Source: Acetobacter sp. (GTDB taxonomy: Bacteria > Pseudomonadota > Alphaproteobacteria > Acetobacterales > Acetobacteraceae). Taken from it: DNA of 64,000 nt. Below the pieces are notes generated by a model, which did not search any database, was not told the origin of the DNA, and saw only the letters and a program-made list of their open reading frames with translations. Numbering within the stretch: the first letter of the stretch is position 1; the number at the start of each line of letters is the position of its first letter. Below are positions 17,568 through 27,728 of the stretch, piece after piece. The stretch covers positions 310,001-374,000 of the forward strand of contig NZ_JAKVME010000001.1 in NCBI RefSeq assembly GCF_022483985.1, given 5' to 3'. The position numbers and the translations under genes are program-made.

Positions 17568-18272
17568 TTATCTCGGTTTCAGAATGACCTCTGCGCGGAT
17601 GGTGGCGCTCACCGTCTGGTCTTCCGAGCGCATGGTCGGCGCAGCCATTGCGGCGCGCGCCATGAAGGCGACCGGTCGAACCATCAGTGATTCATCCACC
17701 GAGATCGAGGCGATTGAAGAGACTTTCAGGCCAAGATCACCGGCAATGTCGTTCGAGCGGTTGCGCATATCCTCGACAGCCTTTTTTTCAGCCTGCCGAT
17801 GCAGTTCTTTCTGATGTTCGGGAGACAGGGACCATGATACGCCTTCCAGCAGCAGTCCGCTCGCCTGAAGCTTGCCGACCAGGTCCAGAAGCGCAGAAGC
17901 ATCTTTCGCCTTGATCTGGATCGTCTGTCGGGCCGTCCAGCTTGAGGGTTTATTGTCCTTGCGGTTTTCCGAAACATCGTAGGAATCGGTCAGAACGGTC
18001 ACGCCGACAACCTTTTCCGCTCTTGTCACGGCGTTGCGCGCGGCGTCATTTGTTTTTGCCTGCGCTTCAACGGCTTTCGCCGCTTCATTCTGCACAAGGA
18101 GCGTTGCTGTCACCAGATCAGGGGCAGCATCAACCGATCCGGACCCCGTTACATTCAGACGCGTTGACGCATCGGAGTCTGCGGGCGCAGCGGCGTAAAC
18201 CGCTCCACTGGAGATACTTCCGAGAAAGGCGACGCCGCATGTTGCAAGATATAATGATTTTGACTGGATCAT
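17568..18272 (-). CDS. SIMPL domain (DUF541) secreted protein
   Basis: Product of 234 residues. A signal peptide (residues 1-28, VYAAAP) precedes a SIMPL domain that starts with LNVTGSGSVDAAPDLV, the family hallmark. ITs middle holds the TDSYDVSENR stretch, and the domain ends with VSATIRAEVIL. SIMPL proteins are periplasmic or surface exposed; their biochemical role is unclear. The start ATG overlaps the stop of the preceding small secreted protein (ATGA). That protein in turn overlaps the histidine kinase gene, so all three are probably made together. Confidence 0.87.
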   Translation of the reverse strand: MIQSKSLYLATCGVAFLGSISSGAVYAAAPADSDASTRLNVTGSGSVDAAPDLVTATLLVQNEAAKAVEAQAKTNDAARNAVTRAEKVVGVTVLTDSYDVSENRKDNKPSSWTARQTIQIKAKDASALLDLVGKLQASGLLLEGVSWSLSPEHQKELHRQAEKKAVEDMRNRSNDIAGDLGLKVSSIASISVDESLMVRPVAFMARAAMAAPTMRSEDQTVSATIRAEVILKPR

Positions 18273-18679
18273 TGACGACTATTCCTGCCTTTGAGAATGG
18301 CGAGGGCTTCTCTCAGCCGCGTGACGCCCAGTCGGACATAGCCCTGACTGCACAGGCGCTGGCCCTCTTTCCGGAGTGCTGTGACATCATTTTCCGGGTG
18401 TGACTGCACGTTATATTGGTCAATCGTGCGCATCAGACGGGAACAGTAATCCCGGCTGTCGGATGTGACTTCCATGCCGACTTCCGTTGTCGACGCTTCA
18501 TCCGCCTCCGGGGTCTGGATCATGGAGGCGACATCCGTGCCATGAGACGCCTCGCCCTCATTCAGGGGCCTGCTGGTGAAGAGCGTACGAACCGGCTGCT
18601 CTTCCGTCTGCGCAGCCGCCACTCCACACAGTCCAATGAGCAGAAGAGGCGCTGCAATGATCAGTATGATTCGTATCAT
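18269..18679 (-). CDS. Small secreted protein of unknown function
   Basis: The product has 136 residues. It carries a signal peptide of about 23 residues ending GVAAAQ. The C-terminal half (residues about 77-130) is helical and contains two Cys (RDYCSRLM and QRLCSQGY), spaced to form a possible disulfide. I do not recognise a family. Its start overlaps the histidine kinase stop by four bases and its stop overlaps the SIMPL start by four bases. The coupling hints at a role with the sensor or its regulated envelope function; this is inference. Confidence 0.72.
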   Translation of the reverse strand: MIRIILIIAAPLLLIGLCGVAAAQTEEQPVRTLFTSRPLNEGEASHGTDVASMIQTPEADEASTTEVGMEVTSDSRDYCSRLMRTIDQYNVQSHPENDVTALRKEGQRLCSQGYVRLGVTRLREALAILKGRNSRQ

Positions 18680-20250
18680 GATTGAGACATTAGCAGATCA
18701 GGTCTGTCTTGCGGATGGTAAGTCTGTGAAACCTCCGTCATATCTGCACCCTGTTTTTTGCCATCTTCTTCAGAAAGCGGCAGATACATTCTCACACAGA
18801 GACCGGGACTGCGCGGATAAAATTGCAGCATCCCGCCATGCAACTGGACAATGGCCTGAACAAGCGAAAGTCCCAGGCCCGACCCTGGTGTGTTGCGGGC
18901 GGCATCGGCCCGGAAGAAGCGCTCGGATGCTCTTTCCATGTCGGCTTTCGTCATCCCCAGACCCTGATCGTTGACGTCGATCGTGATGGTGCGCCCGCCC
19001 GCCCGGTCGGCGGAAGCGGGATTGAAGCCGGTGGCGACAGCAACGGTAATGGTGCCATTCTGTGGAGAAAATTTGATGGCGTTATCAATGAGATTTGAAA
19101 CAGCCTGCTGGATCATCGATCGATCGCCGTAGAACTGAAGGTGTTCCGGCGCGCGCAGCACAATTCTGCTGCCCTGATCGTCCGCCAGAGGTTCGTAGAG
19201 TTCCACAATATCGCTGAGCACAGGCATGAGATCGAATGTTGCGAAAGCAGACCGTCTGGAACCGGCTTCGATCTGGGCAATTCTCAGAAGAGCTTCGAAC
19301 ACGGCTGTAATGTTGTCGAGATCGCTGACGCCTTCTTCAATGGCGGCACGCAGGGTGTTTTCATCCTTGGCGTGCAGCGCTGCATATTCAAGCTGGGCGC
19401 GGGCCCGCGTGATCGGAGTGCGCAGATCGTGGGCAATCGCGTTTGAAACCTGCTTTACTCCGTCCATCAGGCGCTTGATGCGATCAAGCATCTCATTGAT
19501 GGCTTCAGCAACTTCATCAATTTCGTCGCCACGCCCGGAGAGGGGAACGCGGCGGTCCATATCGCCGTGGGCGATGGCGGAAGTCGTGCGCGCAATCGAG
19601 GAAATCATGCGCCTGAACATGCTGCGGACGAAAAAGGCGCCGACGAATGTCAGGACGGTAATGATGCCCCACGCCCAGAACAGGGTGTCGGTGAGCAGGT
19701 GGCGCAGCGTCGAGCGTCCCCGGACATCCCTTCCGACAAGAAGACGGTAGTTCTTGGGAAGATCGAAAGACTGGACTTCGGCGACACCCCGGATGCCGGC
19801 GCGCTTGATGGTGAGCTGATACCAGACGTTGCTCATGGCCACGGCTTCCGGCCACGAGGGAAGATTGCCCGCTATACGCTCCCCGTGGGCGTCCACCAGC
19901 AGATATAGCGCGTCATCATCGACATTGTCTTCCAGCCGGTCCTCAATGGTCAGCGCCAGCGCCGAAAGCCCGCCGTCCGTCCAGCGTTCGGAAAGGGCGC
20001 GGGCGTCGGCGGCGACGGAGGCTTCCACCTGTCGTTGCAGGAGGCTGGCGGTTCCCCACCAGATGACCGAGAGAAACAGCCCGGCGGAGACCCAGAACAG
20101 GACGGCATAGCCGAGGGCAAAGCGGACGCCGGCCGATCTCAGCCCGCCGACATGGTAACGCAGTGTCTTGAGCGAGAGGCGGGGGAACCGGAAGCCGCGG
20201 CGACGCATGGGGGGATCATGCTCATCACATTCAGCGGGAGTGGATGTCAT
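18676..20250 (-). CDS. Sensor histidine kinase, HAMP-HisKA-HATPase
   Basis: Protein of 524 residues. TM1 is at about residues 43-68. A periplasmic sensor region of about 115 residues follows, then TM2 at about 188-210, and a HAMP domain from about 211. The HisKA site is SNAIAHDLRTPITR (His about 275). The ATPase domain shows QQAVSNLIDNAIKFSP (N box), VNDQGLGMTK (G1) and GSGLGLSLV (G2). The stimulus is not evident. The response regulator gene lies upstream, and an intrinsic hairpin stands between the two genes. Confidence 0.93.
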   Translation of the reverse strand: MTSTPAECDEHDPPMRRRGFRFPRLSLKTLRYHVGGLRSAGVRFALGYAVLFWVSAGLFLSVIWWGTASLLQRQVEASVAADARALSERWTDGGLSALALTIEDRLEDNVDDDALYLLVDAHGERIAGNLPSWPEAVAMSNVWYQLTIKRAGIRGVAEVQSFDLPKNYRLLVGRDVRGRSTLRHLLTDTLFWAWGIITVLTFVGAFFVRSMFRRMISSIARTTSAIAHGDMDRRVPLSGRGDEIDEVAEAINEMLDRIKRLMDGVKQVSNAIAHDLRTPITRARAQLEYAALHAKDENTLRAAIEEGVSDLDNITAVFEALLRIAQIEAGSRRSAFATFDLMPVLSDIVELYEPLADDQGSRIVLRAPEHLQFYGDRSMIQQAVSNLIDNAIKFSPQNGTITVAVATGFNPASADRAGGRTITIDVNDQGLGMTKADMERASERFFRADAARNTPGSGLGLSLVQAIVQLHGGMLQFYPRSPGLCVRMYLPLSEEDGKKQGADMTEVSQTYHPQDRPDLLMSQS

Positions 20251-20327
20251 AAGTCAGCCGCCACGGATTGGCAGGAAAATGGAAGGAAGCCATCGCGCAC
20301 GCTCAGCATCCCGATTGTTGAAAACCA

Positions 20328-20362
20328 ATGAAAGGAGGCTGGAAAACTGCCCCTCCTTTCAT
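20328..20362 (-). terminator. Hairpin between response regulator and histidine kinase genes
   Basis: ATGAAAGGAG and CTCCTTTCAT form a ten-pair stem around a 15-base loop. On the minus strand TTGGTTTTC follows, a moderate U-tract. It would limit read-through from the regulator into the kinase gene, or act as a processing site. Confidence 0.65.
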
Positions 20363-20378
20363 CGGGTAACTGGAAAGG

Positions 20379-21059
20379 TCAGTCAGCCCGAAGCATGTAG
20401 CCCGCATTCCGCACTGTGTGGATCAGCGGCAGTTCGAACGGCTTGTCCACTTTCTGGCGCAGGCGGGATACGTGGACGTCAATCACATTCGTCTGTGGGT
20501 CGAAGTGATAGTCCCAGACGCCTTCAAGCAGCATCGTGCGGGTGACGACCTGTCCGGCGTGGCGCATCAGGAACTCCAGCAGACGAAATTCGCGTGGCTG
20601 GAGATCGATCTTCTGTCCTTCGCGCTTCACTGTCCGGGAAAGCAGGTCCATTTCAAGGCCACTGATTTCCAGTTTGGTCTGGGGCGCTGACTCGTTGCGG
20701 CCCCTTCGTCCGAGCGCTTCGACACGGGCCAGAAGCTCCGAGAAGGCGAAAGGCTTCGTCAGATAATCGTCTCCACCAGCCTTGAGGCCCGCAACGCGGT
20801 CATCCACGTCAGCCAGAGCGGAAAGAATGAGCACAGGCGTCGCGTTGGCCTGCGAGCGGAGCGTCTCAAGGATGCGGAGCCCATCGATGCCGCCCGGCAG
20901 CATGCGATCAAGGATGACCACATCGAATTTTTCACTGACGGCAAGGAACAGGCCGTCCTTGCCGTTGTCTGCCTGCTCGACGAGGTGGCCTGTCTCGCTC
21001 AGGCCCTTGGCGACGAAACCACGGACTGTCGGATCATCCTCAACGAGAAGTACGCGCAT
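20379..21059 (-). CDS. Response regulator, OmpR/PhoB family
   Basis: The regulator has 226 residues. The receiver domain starts MRVLLVEDDPTVRGF (acidic pocket); the phosphoacceptor Asp is in DVVILDRMLPG (about residue 51), and the conserved Lys in LTKPFAF (about 101). The winged-helix output domain ends VIDVHVSRLRQKVD and IHTVRNAGYML. The longer open frame to 21212 is not used: ATG 21059 has GGAGAT upstream and begins exactly at the receiver domain. It is paired with the kinase gene at 18676-20250. Confidence 0.94.
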   Translation of the reverse strand: MRVLLVEDDPTVRGFVAKGLSETGHLVEQADNGKDGLFLAVSEKFDVVILDRMLPGGIDGLRILETLRSQANATPVLILSALADVDDRVAGLKAGGDDYLTKPFAFSELLARVEALGRRGRNESAPQTKLEISGLEMDLLSRTVKREGQKIDLQPREFRLLEFLMRHAGQVVTRTMLLEGVWDYHFDPQTNVIDVHVSRLRQKVDKPFELPLIHTVRNAGYMLRAD

Positions 21060-21254
21060 AAAACCAGATCTCCGATGCTGCGACGGATCGCATACTGCGT
21101 TACGTGAAAGACTAGAGAGAGTTGCAGCCTCTGTCACGTGACGGACAGCGTCCCTGTTCGCCTCATGCCCGGCTTCCTGCGGAAAAGAGGTCGTACATGA
21201 GGTGTTATTCATGTAACGGCGAGCTTGCCTTCATGCTCTCCACATCGACGTGCT

Positions 21255-21986
21255 TCAGATGAGGTCATGCTCGTCGAGGTCACGCCAGCTACCGCGGGTC
21301 AAAATCTCGGCGGGGCGGAAGTTGGTCTTGTAGGCCATCTTTCGGCTCTGGGCGATCCAGTAGCCGAGATAGACGTAGGGCAGACGTCGCCGTCTGGCGC
21401 ATTCGATCAGCCAGAGAACAGCAAAGCTGCCGAGTGACCGCGTGCTGTCGGCAGGATCATAGAAACTGTAGACGGCGGACAGTCCGTCGCTCAGGGCGTC
21501 CACCAGACTGACCGCCATAAGGTGATTTTCCGGTGAACGGAATTCCACCATGAAAGTATCGATGGGCGTGTCTTCAATCATGGAGCGGTAATCGGCGAAG
21601 TTCATACTGGCCATGTCGCCGGTCGCATGTCGGGCGAGCTGATACTGACGGAACAGAACGAACTGTTCCGCGGTCGCTTTGGCGGGAACCTGAAAGCCCT
21701 GTAGGTCGGAATTGGCCTTGAAACTACGCTTCTGGGTCCGGTTGGGAGTAAATCGCTGAACGGGAATGCGGATCGGGATGCAGGCGCTGCACCCATTGCA
21801 GACGGGTGCGTAAGCGATGGCGTGGCTGCGGCGGAAACCGGCGCGTGACAGCCTGTCGTGCAGCGATTCCGCGTTGGGTCCGGAGAGATCGGTGACGACC
21901 TTCCGCTCCATCCGGTCCGGCAGGTAAGGGCAGGGCTGGGGAGCGGTCGTATAGAAAAACTGCGGGTGACGAGACGAAAAAGTCAT
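21255..21986 (-). CDS. bpt: Aspartate/glutamate leucyltransferase (Bpt-type arginyltransferase)
   Basis: Product of 243 residues in the bacterial aminoacyl-tRNA-protein transferase family. It has PCPYLPDRMERKVVT, the Cys-rich NGCSACIPIRIPVQRF segment (about residues 63-80) and the C-terminal YLGYWIAQSRKMAYKTNFRP signature. It moves leucine from tRNA to N-terminal Asp or Glu to mark proteins for ClpAP degradation. The gene stands alone between the two-component system and an outer-membrane protein gene. Confidence 0.93.
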   Translation of the reverse strand: MTFSSRHPQFFYTTAPQPCPYLPDRMERKVVTDLSGPNAESLHDRLSRAGFRRSHAIAYAPVCNGCSACIPIRIPVQRFTPNRTQKRSFKANSDLQGFQVPAKATAEQFVLFRQYQLARHATGDMASMNFADYRSMIEDTPIDTFMVEFRSPENHLMAVSLVDALSDGLSAVYSFYDPADSTRSLGSFAVLWLIECARRRRLPYVYLGYWIAQSRKMAYKTNFRPAEILTRGSWRDLDEHDLI

Positions 21987-22111
21987 CAGTCTTCAGCCTC
22001 CCGCGTTATCGTGCTTCCTGCTCCGGATGCTTCCATCCGGGCAAGTCACGGATAATGGCGAACTGCCACGCCCTCCGTCAATTGAAGACCGGCTATGTCC
22101 TCATTCTTTTC

Positions 22112-23068
22112 TCAGAGTTGATAGGCCACGCCGAGGCGGAGCTGAACGCCGTTACGCCAGTTGATGCCGTTGTTCGACACAGTTTCGTCCCAGAAAGAAT
22201 TAGACAGGGACTGTCGTGCGCGACCGTAATTGAGGTACGTGTAACGCACGCCACCTGTCACATGGATACGGCCTGTCATGCGGTAATCAAGACCGATATC
22301 GCCACTCCACTCGGGACGGGAGTCGTGGGCGTAAGGATTGTTCCCGCTGAAATAAGTATGCGTATCGAGGAATTGTGCCCAGCCCGCCCGACCGCGGATT
22401 ACAAGACGGTTTGTGATGGCGTAATCGATATGAAGAGCGAGTCCGACATAGCCCTGACCGTAGGCGGTAAAAGTGTCTCGTCCGCCAGCACGGTAACCGC
22501 CTTGTATGGTGGGCATGATGAGTAGTCGATCATGCAGAACCAGAAACCCCTTGCCGATTTCCCCAGTCACATTGATGCCGGATCGGTTTTCTCCAAACTT
22601 GTAGCGTGCATGATCATTATAGGCTGCTCTCGACGCTGGCTGTACATGCCAGTTTACGTTGTTATTATATTCTATCTGACCGTCGTCCAGAGTGAAGGCG
22701 GTCGCAACGTAAAGATGTTTCATGATGCGGGTGTCAAACATGTACTGTGCATCAGCCCGGAAGCCGGGTGTCCAGCCTGTCTGATGAACCCGATCGGAGC
22801 GTTGTGACTGATAATTGTCCTCGGGAAATACAGTGGAATTGAGGCTGTAATGGCGTCCGATATTGCGGGTCAAGTCCTGAAAATTGCCCGTAACAGACAG
22901 GCCTACCTCTCTGTTGACGGCGACGACTGCCGGTGGAGCGGCGCAGGCTGCGTCAACCATCGAAAGTGTAAGTATTGCCGTTGTCAGGCAGGAGAGAAGG
23001 GCGGTCTTGCAGATCATCTGTTTCAAGGCTTTCACAGCATTGGAGCGTTGATGAGACGCATGCCACAT
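22112..23068 (-). CDS. Outer-membrane beta-barrel protein
   Basis: The product has 318 residues. A leader of about 43 residues ends at ACAAPP; MICKTALLS may be the true start, since the first 17 residues look too polar for a signal. The mature part is made of alternating amphipathic strands rich in Tyr, Gly and Asn (GYRAGGRDTFTAYGQGYVGLAL, RIHVTGGVRYTYLNYG) and ends in ...LRLGVAYQL, a hydrophobic C-terminal strand as in barrels that use BAM. It is probably related to small Opa/OmpA-like or omptin-like barrels. The function is unknown. Confidence 0.75.
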   Translation of the reverse strand: MWHASHQRSNAVKALKQMICKTALLSCLTTAILTLSMVDAACAAPPAVVAVNREVGLSVTGNFQDLTRNIGRHYSLNSTVFPEDNYQSQRSDRVHQTGWTPGFRADAQYMFDTRIMKHLYVATAFTLDDGQIEYNNNVNWHVQPASRAAYNDHARYKFGENRSGINVTGEIGKGFLVLHDRLLIMPTIQGGYRAGGRDTFTAYGQGYVGLALHIDYAITNRLVIRGRAGWAQFLDTHTYFSGNNPYAHDSRPEWSGDIGLDYRMTGRIHVTGGVRYTYLNYGRARQSLSNSFWDETVSNNGINWRNGVQLRLGVAYQL

Positions 23069-23203
23069 GTATCAGTGAAGTTACATTGTGATTAAAAGAA
23101 TCATATAAATTGTATATTTTTAAGTATATGATTTTATTGTTATTGTGGTTTTGTGATTGCGTTTATATTTCTGAAGTGTTGCGATTTCGTCACTTGAGGG
23201 TAG

Positions 23204-23239
23204 CTGTATCGGCAGCCGGAATGTCCTCTGCCGATACAG
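23204..23239 (-). terminator. Hairpin after hemB
   Basis: A perfect 11-pair stem CTGTATCGGCA / TGCCGATACAG with a 14-base loop lies just after the hemB stop. No good U-tract follows on the minus strand, so termination efficiency is uncertain. Confidence 0.6.
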
Positions 23240-23247
23240 TGCCCGGC

Positions 23248-24775
<1,528 letters not shown>

Positions 24776-26005
24776 ATGAGTCTCATGACGTTCCCGCATT
24801 CGCGTAATACGAAGAGCAGTCGCGCTGCTTTGCTCCGTTCCCTGCTGGGCGGGGTCGCTCTTCTTGCAGCAACAGCCTCGGCGCGGGCAGACGAACCTAT
24901 TCCCCAGACGGAACAAAGCGATATTGCAACGCTTGCTCCCTGGTCGCCCCATACGCTTCTGGTGGTGGACGCGGTGTATCAGCACAACAAGGACGGCCGT
25001 GCCTACATCGTCGATGCTGATAAAGGGCGTCTGCTGGGAATGGTGCAGGCTGCGTACAACGCCAATGTCGTTCTGTCGCCTGACGCAAGCCATTTCTTTG
25101 TTGGTGAAACAACATGGGAACGCGGTAATCGCGGTGAGCGCAATGATCTGCTGGCTGAATATGAAAGCAGCACACTGAAGATCGTCGCCGACGAGAAGCT
25201 TCCGTCCCGTGCGCTGGTCACGCCAAAGCGCAATAACCTCGCCATCAGCGCCGACGGCTCGCATGTCTATGTTTATCAGATGAGCCCCGGCAGCGCGGTC
25301 GAGGTAGTGGATACGGCATCCCACAAGGTCACGCAGACGGTCGATGTGCCGGGTTGTGCGTTGATCTACCCTTGGGGCAACAGCGGTTTCTCCTCGCTCT
25401 GCGCTGACGGCACGCTGGCCAATGTCAGCATCGGCGCTGATGGCAAGCCGTCCATGACGCACAGCGCGGCGTTCTTCGAGCCTGACCACGACGGCATCTT
25501 TGAGCAGAGCCCTTCCTCGGCCAAGGACGGTAAAGCGTGGTTCATCAGCTATACCGGCAAGGTTTACGAAACCAGGCTTGGTTCTGATTCTGTCGTAAGC
25601 AAGCCCTGGTCTTTGCAGGAAGGCGCCGGAATGAAGGCGGCTCCGGATTCGTCAAAGCCTTTCGAGGTGACATGGCGTCCGGGTGGCTGGCAGATGTCGG
25701 CGCTGCATAAAGGTAGCCACGAACTGTATGTGCTGATGCACAAGGGACCGTTCTGGAGCCACAAGGAAGCCGGTTCGGAAGTCTGGGTTTTCGATACCGA
25801 GACGCACAAGCGCGTGCGGCGTCTGCCCCTGCCGACACCCAGCCCGATGGTTGGCGTGACGCAGGACGAGCATCCGCTGATGTTCACAACTGACGAAGAT
25901 ACCGCCGATTTTTACATTCTTGATGCGAAAACCGGCAAGCAGCTCCGCAAGATGAAGGCGCTCGGCGGTTCGCTGATCTTCACGGTTGCGCCCGGTGAAG
26001 GATGA
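24776..26005 (+). CDS. mauB: Amine dehydrogenase heavy (beta-propeller) subunit, MauB/AauB type
   Basis: Product of about 409 residues. After a signal peptide (LLGGVALLAATASARADE) it has the repeated blade pattern of the seven-bladed propeller of methylamine and aromatic amine dehydrogenases. Examples are AYIVDADKGRLLGMV, HVYVYQMSPGSAVEVVD, EVWVFDTETHKRVRRLPL and FYILDAKTGKQLRKM. It binds the TTQ-containing light subunit in the periplasm. ATG 24776 was chosen at the signal peptide; ATG 24710 and 24785 are alternatives. Its stop overlaps the mauE start. Substrate (methylamine or aromatic amine) cannot be read off. Confidence 0.9.
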   Translation: MSLMTFPHSRNTKSSRAALLRSLLGGVALLAATASARADEPIPQTEQSDIATLAPWSPHTLLVVDAVYQHNKDGRAYIVDADKGRLLGMVQAAYNANVVLSPDASHFFVGETTWERGNRGERNDLLAEYESSTLKIVADEKLPSRALVTPKRNNLAISADGSHVYVYQMSPGSAVEVVDTASHKVTQTVDVPGCALIYPWGNSGFSSLCADGTLANVSIGADGKPSMTHSAAFFEPDHDGIFEQSPSSAKDGKAWFISYTGKVYETRLGSDSVVSKPWSLQEGAGMKAAPDSSKPFEVTWRPGGWQMSALHKGSHELYVLMHKGPFWSHKEAGSEVWVFDTETHKRVRRLPLPTPSPMVGVTQDEHPLMFTTDEDTADFYILDAKTGKQLRKMKALGGSLIFTVAPGEG

Positions 26006-26547
26006 ATGCCGCCTCTCTCATGATGGGTGGAGTTTCAGCCCTCTGCGCCGGAGGTGTGGGGATCATGTTTCTTGTCGCTGGCGTGTCCAAGCTACGGGAG
26101 CATGATCTCTTCCTTGGGACGCTGTCGTCCTACCGCCTCCTGCCCGCATGGTCCCTTGAACCGGCGGCGTGGATGCTGGGTGCGGCAGAGGTGCTTGTCG
26201 GCCTGATGCTGCTGTTCGGGATGGGGCAGGATGTCGGCGGCGTTCTCGCCGCTGGTCTACTGGTGGTCTTTGCTGTGGCGATGGGTATCAACGTCATGCG
26301 GGGACGTACCGACCTTTCCTGTGGCTGCACGCCGGGGCAGAAAGGCGAGACGCTTTCATGGTCGCTGGTTTTGCGGACTCTGCTTTGCGTTGCGCCTGCT
26401 CTGCTGCCTGCGGTTGTCGGAATGGCTTCCTCGGTCAGCATCCGGTTTGAGGGTGTTGCCTGCGGTGTGACGCTGTGGGTGCTCTGGCAGGCGCTGCGTG
26501 CGCTGCCTGAGGGATTTCCCGGCGGTGAGGCAGGAGAACGGGCATGA
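26002..26547 (+). CDS. mauE: MauE-like membrane protein (DoxX-like fold)
   Basis: Integral membrane protein of 181 residues with about five helices. It starts with GGVSALCAGGVGIMFLVAGVSKL, typical of MauE. The LSCGCTPG motif (about residue 109) gives a Cys pair facing the membrane boundary. MauE and MauD are needed to fold and disulfide-bond the light subunit, which has six disulfides. The start overlaps the mauB stop (ATGA) and the stop overlaps mauD (ATGA), so BED are translationally coupled. Confidence 0.88.
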   Translation: MNAASLMMGGVSALCAGGVGIMFLVAGVSKLREHDLFLGTLSSYRLLPAWSLEPAAWMLGAAEVLVGLMLLFGMGQDVGGVLAAGLLVVFAVAMGINVMRGRTDLSCGCTPGQKGETLSWSLVLRTLLCVAPALLPAVVGMASSVSIRFEGVACGVTLWVLWQALRALPEGFPGGEAGERA

Positions 26548-27149
26548 TGGTTGCTCTTCTCATCTGGCAGGGTTTTCTGACGATTCTGGTGCTGGTTCTT
26601 GCCGTGACACTGCTGGCGCTCGCGCGGCAGATTGGCGTGCTGCATGAACGGATAGCGCCGATTGGCGATCAGGAGGCGCGTCCGGGTCTGGATGTCGGAC
26701 AGACTGTCCCGAGGCTGGTCCTGCATACGCTGGAAGACAGGCCGATCATGATCGGTGACGCCCTGCAACCGGGCTATTACCAGATGCTTCTCTTCGTGGC
26801 CCCGGAGTGTCCGGTCTGCAAGCGCGTCATTCCCATTGCGCGTGAGGTGGCTGCGACCAGAGGTTTCGAGTTTTTGTTCGTCGGGGACGGGCCTGTTCCC
26901 GAACTTCAGGATATGGTGGCCAGCCGCCCCGAGATGCGGGGCGTTCCGCTTCTGACGGGAGTGGAGCTTGGGCTGGTCCTTCAGATCAACCGTCTGCCTG
27001 CTTTGGTGCTGCTTGATGAGCGCGGCGTCATCCGGGTCAAGGATATTGTGAATACACGTCGTCAGATCGAAGACCTGCTGGACACTGTTCCGGTGGCTCC
27101 GAAGGTCGGGCGGGTGGAGACAGGAGTGATTTCTCATGCTGCCGTCTGA
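26544..27149 (+). CDS. mauD: MauD-like thioredoxin-fold protein
   Basis: The product has 201 residues. One N-terminal membrane helix (residues about 3-28) anchors a periplasmic thioredoxin-like domain. The active site APECPVCKRVIPIA (about residues 91-104) is an intact CxxC. INRLPALVLLDERG carries the cis-Pro. It is the presumed disulfide chaperone for MauA. The mauA start lies inside its last codons (14-base overlap), so expression is tied to its client. A second MauD-like gene at 30190 lacks the second Cys. Confidence 0.9.
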   Translation: MMVALLIWQGFLTILVLVLAVTLLALARQIGVLHERIAPIGDQEARPGLDVGQTVPRLVLHTLEDRPIMIGDALQPGYYQMLLFVAPECPVCKRVIPIAREVAATRGFEFLFVGDGPVPELQDMVASRPEMRGVPLLTGVELGLVLQINRLPALVLLDERGVIRVKDIVNTRRQIEDLLDTVPVAPKVGRVETGVISHAAV

Positions 27150-27705
27150 AAAGAAACAGGGTTCGATGCTGGATCGTCTGACAGAGAGCGTTCTCCGGCG
27201 GATCGCCGGTCATACGTCACGCCGCGATGTGCTGACCAGGGTTGGCGGCGCGGTCGCGGCGGCTCCAGCCTTCATGCTGCTGCCGGTCAGCCGTGCTGAT
27301 GCAGCGACGACAAAGGCGAACAAGTCCAAGCCTCAGTCATCTTTTGCTGCAAAAGCACAGGCCAAGGATGATCTGTCGTGCGATTACTGGCGTTACTGCG
27401 CCATCGACGGCAATCTCTGCACCTCCTGTGGTGGCGGCACCCATACATGCCCGCCGGGAACTGCGCCGTCCCCGACTTCATGGATCGGGAGCTGCTACAA
27501 CCCGCAGGATGGCAATTCCTATATGATTGCCTATCGTGACTGCTGTGGGCAGGATTCCTGTAACGAGGTGACATGCCTCAATACGGATGGTGACCAGCCG
27601 TCCTATCGCCCGATGGCCAATAACGACATCATCTGGTGTTTCGGAACGGGAACATCGGAGATGTACAACTGCTCGACCGCAGCCGTGGTCGGCAGGGCAT
27701 CGTAA
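27136..27705 (+). CDS. mauA: Amine dehydrogenase light subunit with TTQ cofactor precursor
   Basis: The product is 189 residues. A long Tat-like leader with HTSRRDVLTRVGG precedes the mature part. The mature chain is Cys-rich, beginning CDYWRYCAIDGNLCTSC. The two tryptophans that become tryptophan tryptophylquinone are visible as SPTSWIGSC (about residue 115) and NDIIWCFG (about residue 170). The catalytic Asp candidate is in CAIDG, or the LNTDG region. SD GGAG lies before ATG 27136. The signature mixes MADH-like (DIIWCFG) and aromatic-type (TPSP-like SWIG) features. Confidence 0.92.
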   Translation: MLPSEKKQGSMLDRLTESVLRRIAGHTSRRDVLTRVGGAVAAAPAFMLLPVSRADAATTKANKSKPQSSFAAKAQAKDDLSCDYWRYCAIDGNLCTSCGGGTHTCPPGTAPSPTSWIGSCYNPQDGNSYMIAYRDCCGQDSCNEVTCLNTDGDQPSYRPMANNDIIWCFGTGTSEMYNCSTAAVVGRAS

Positions 27706-27728
27706 GACACCGGAAGCAGATTGTAGTG

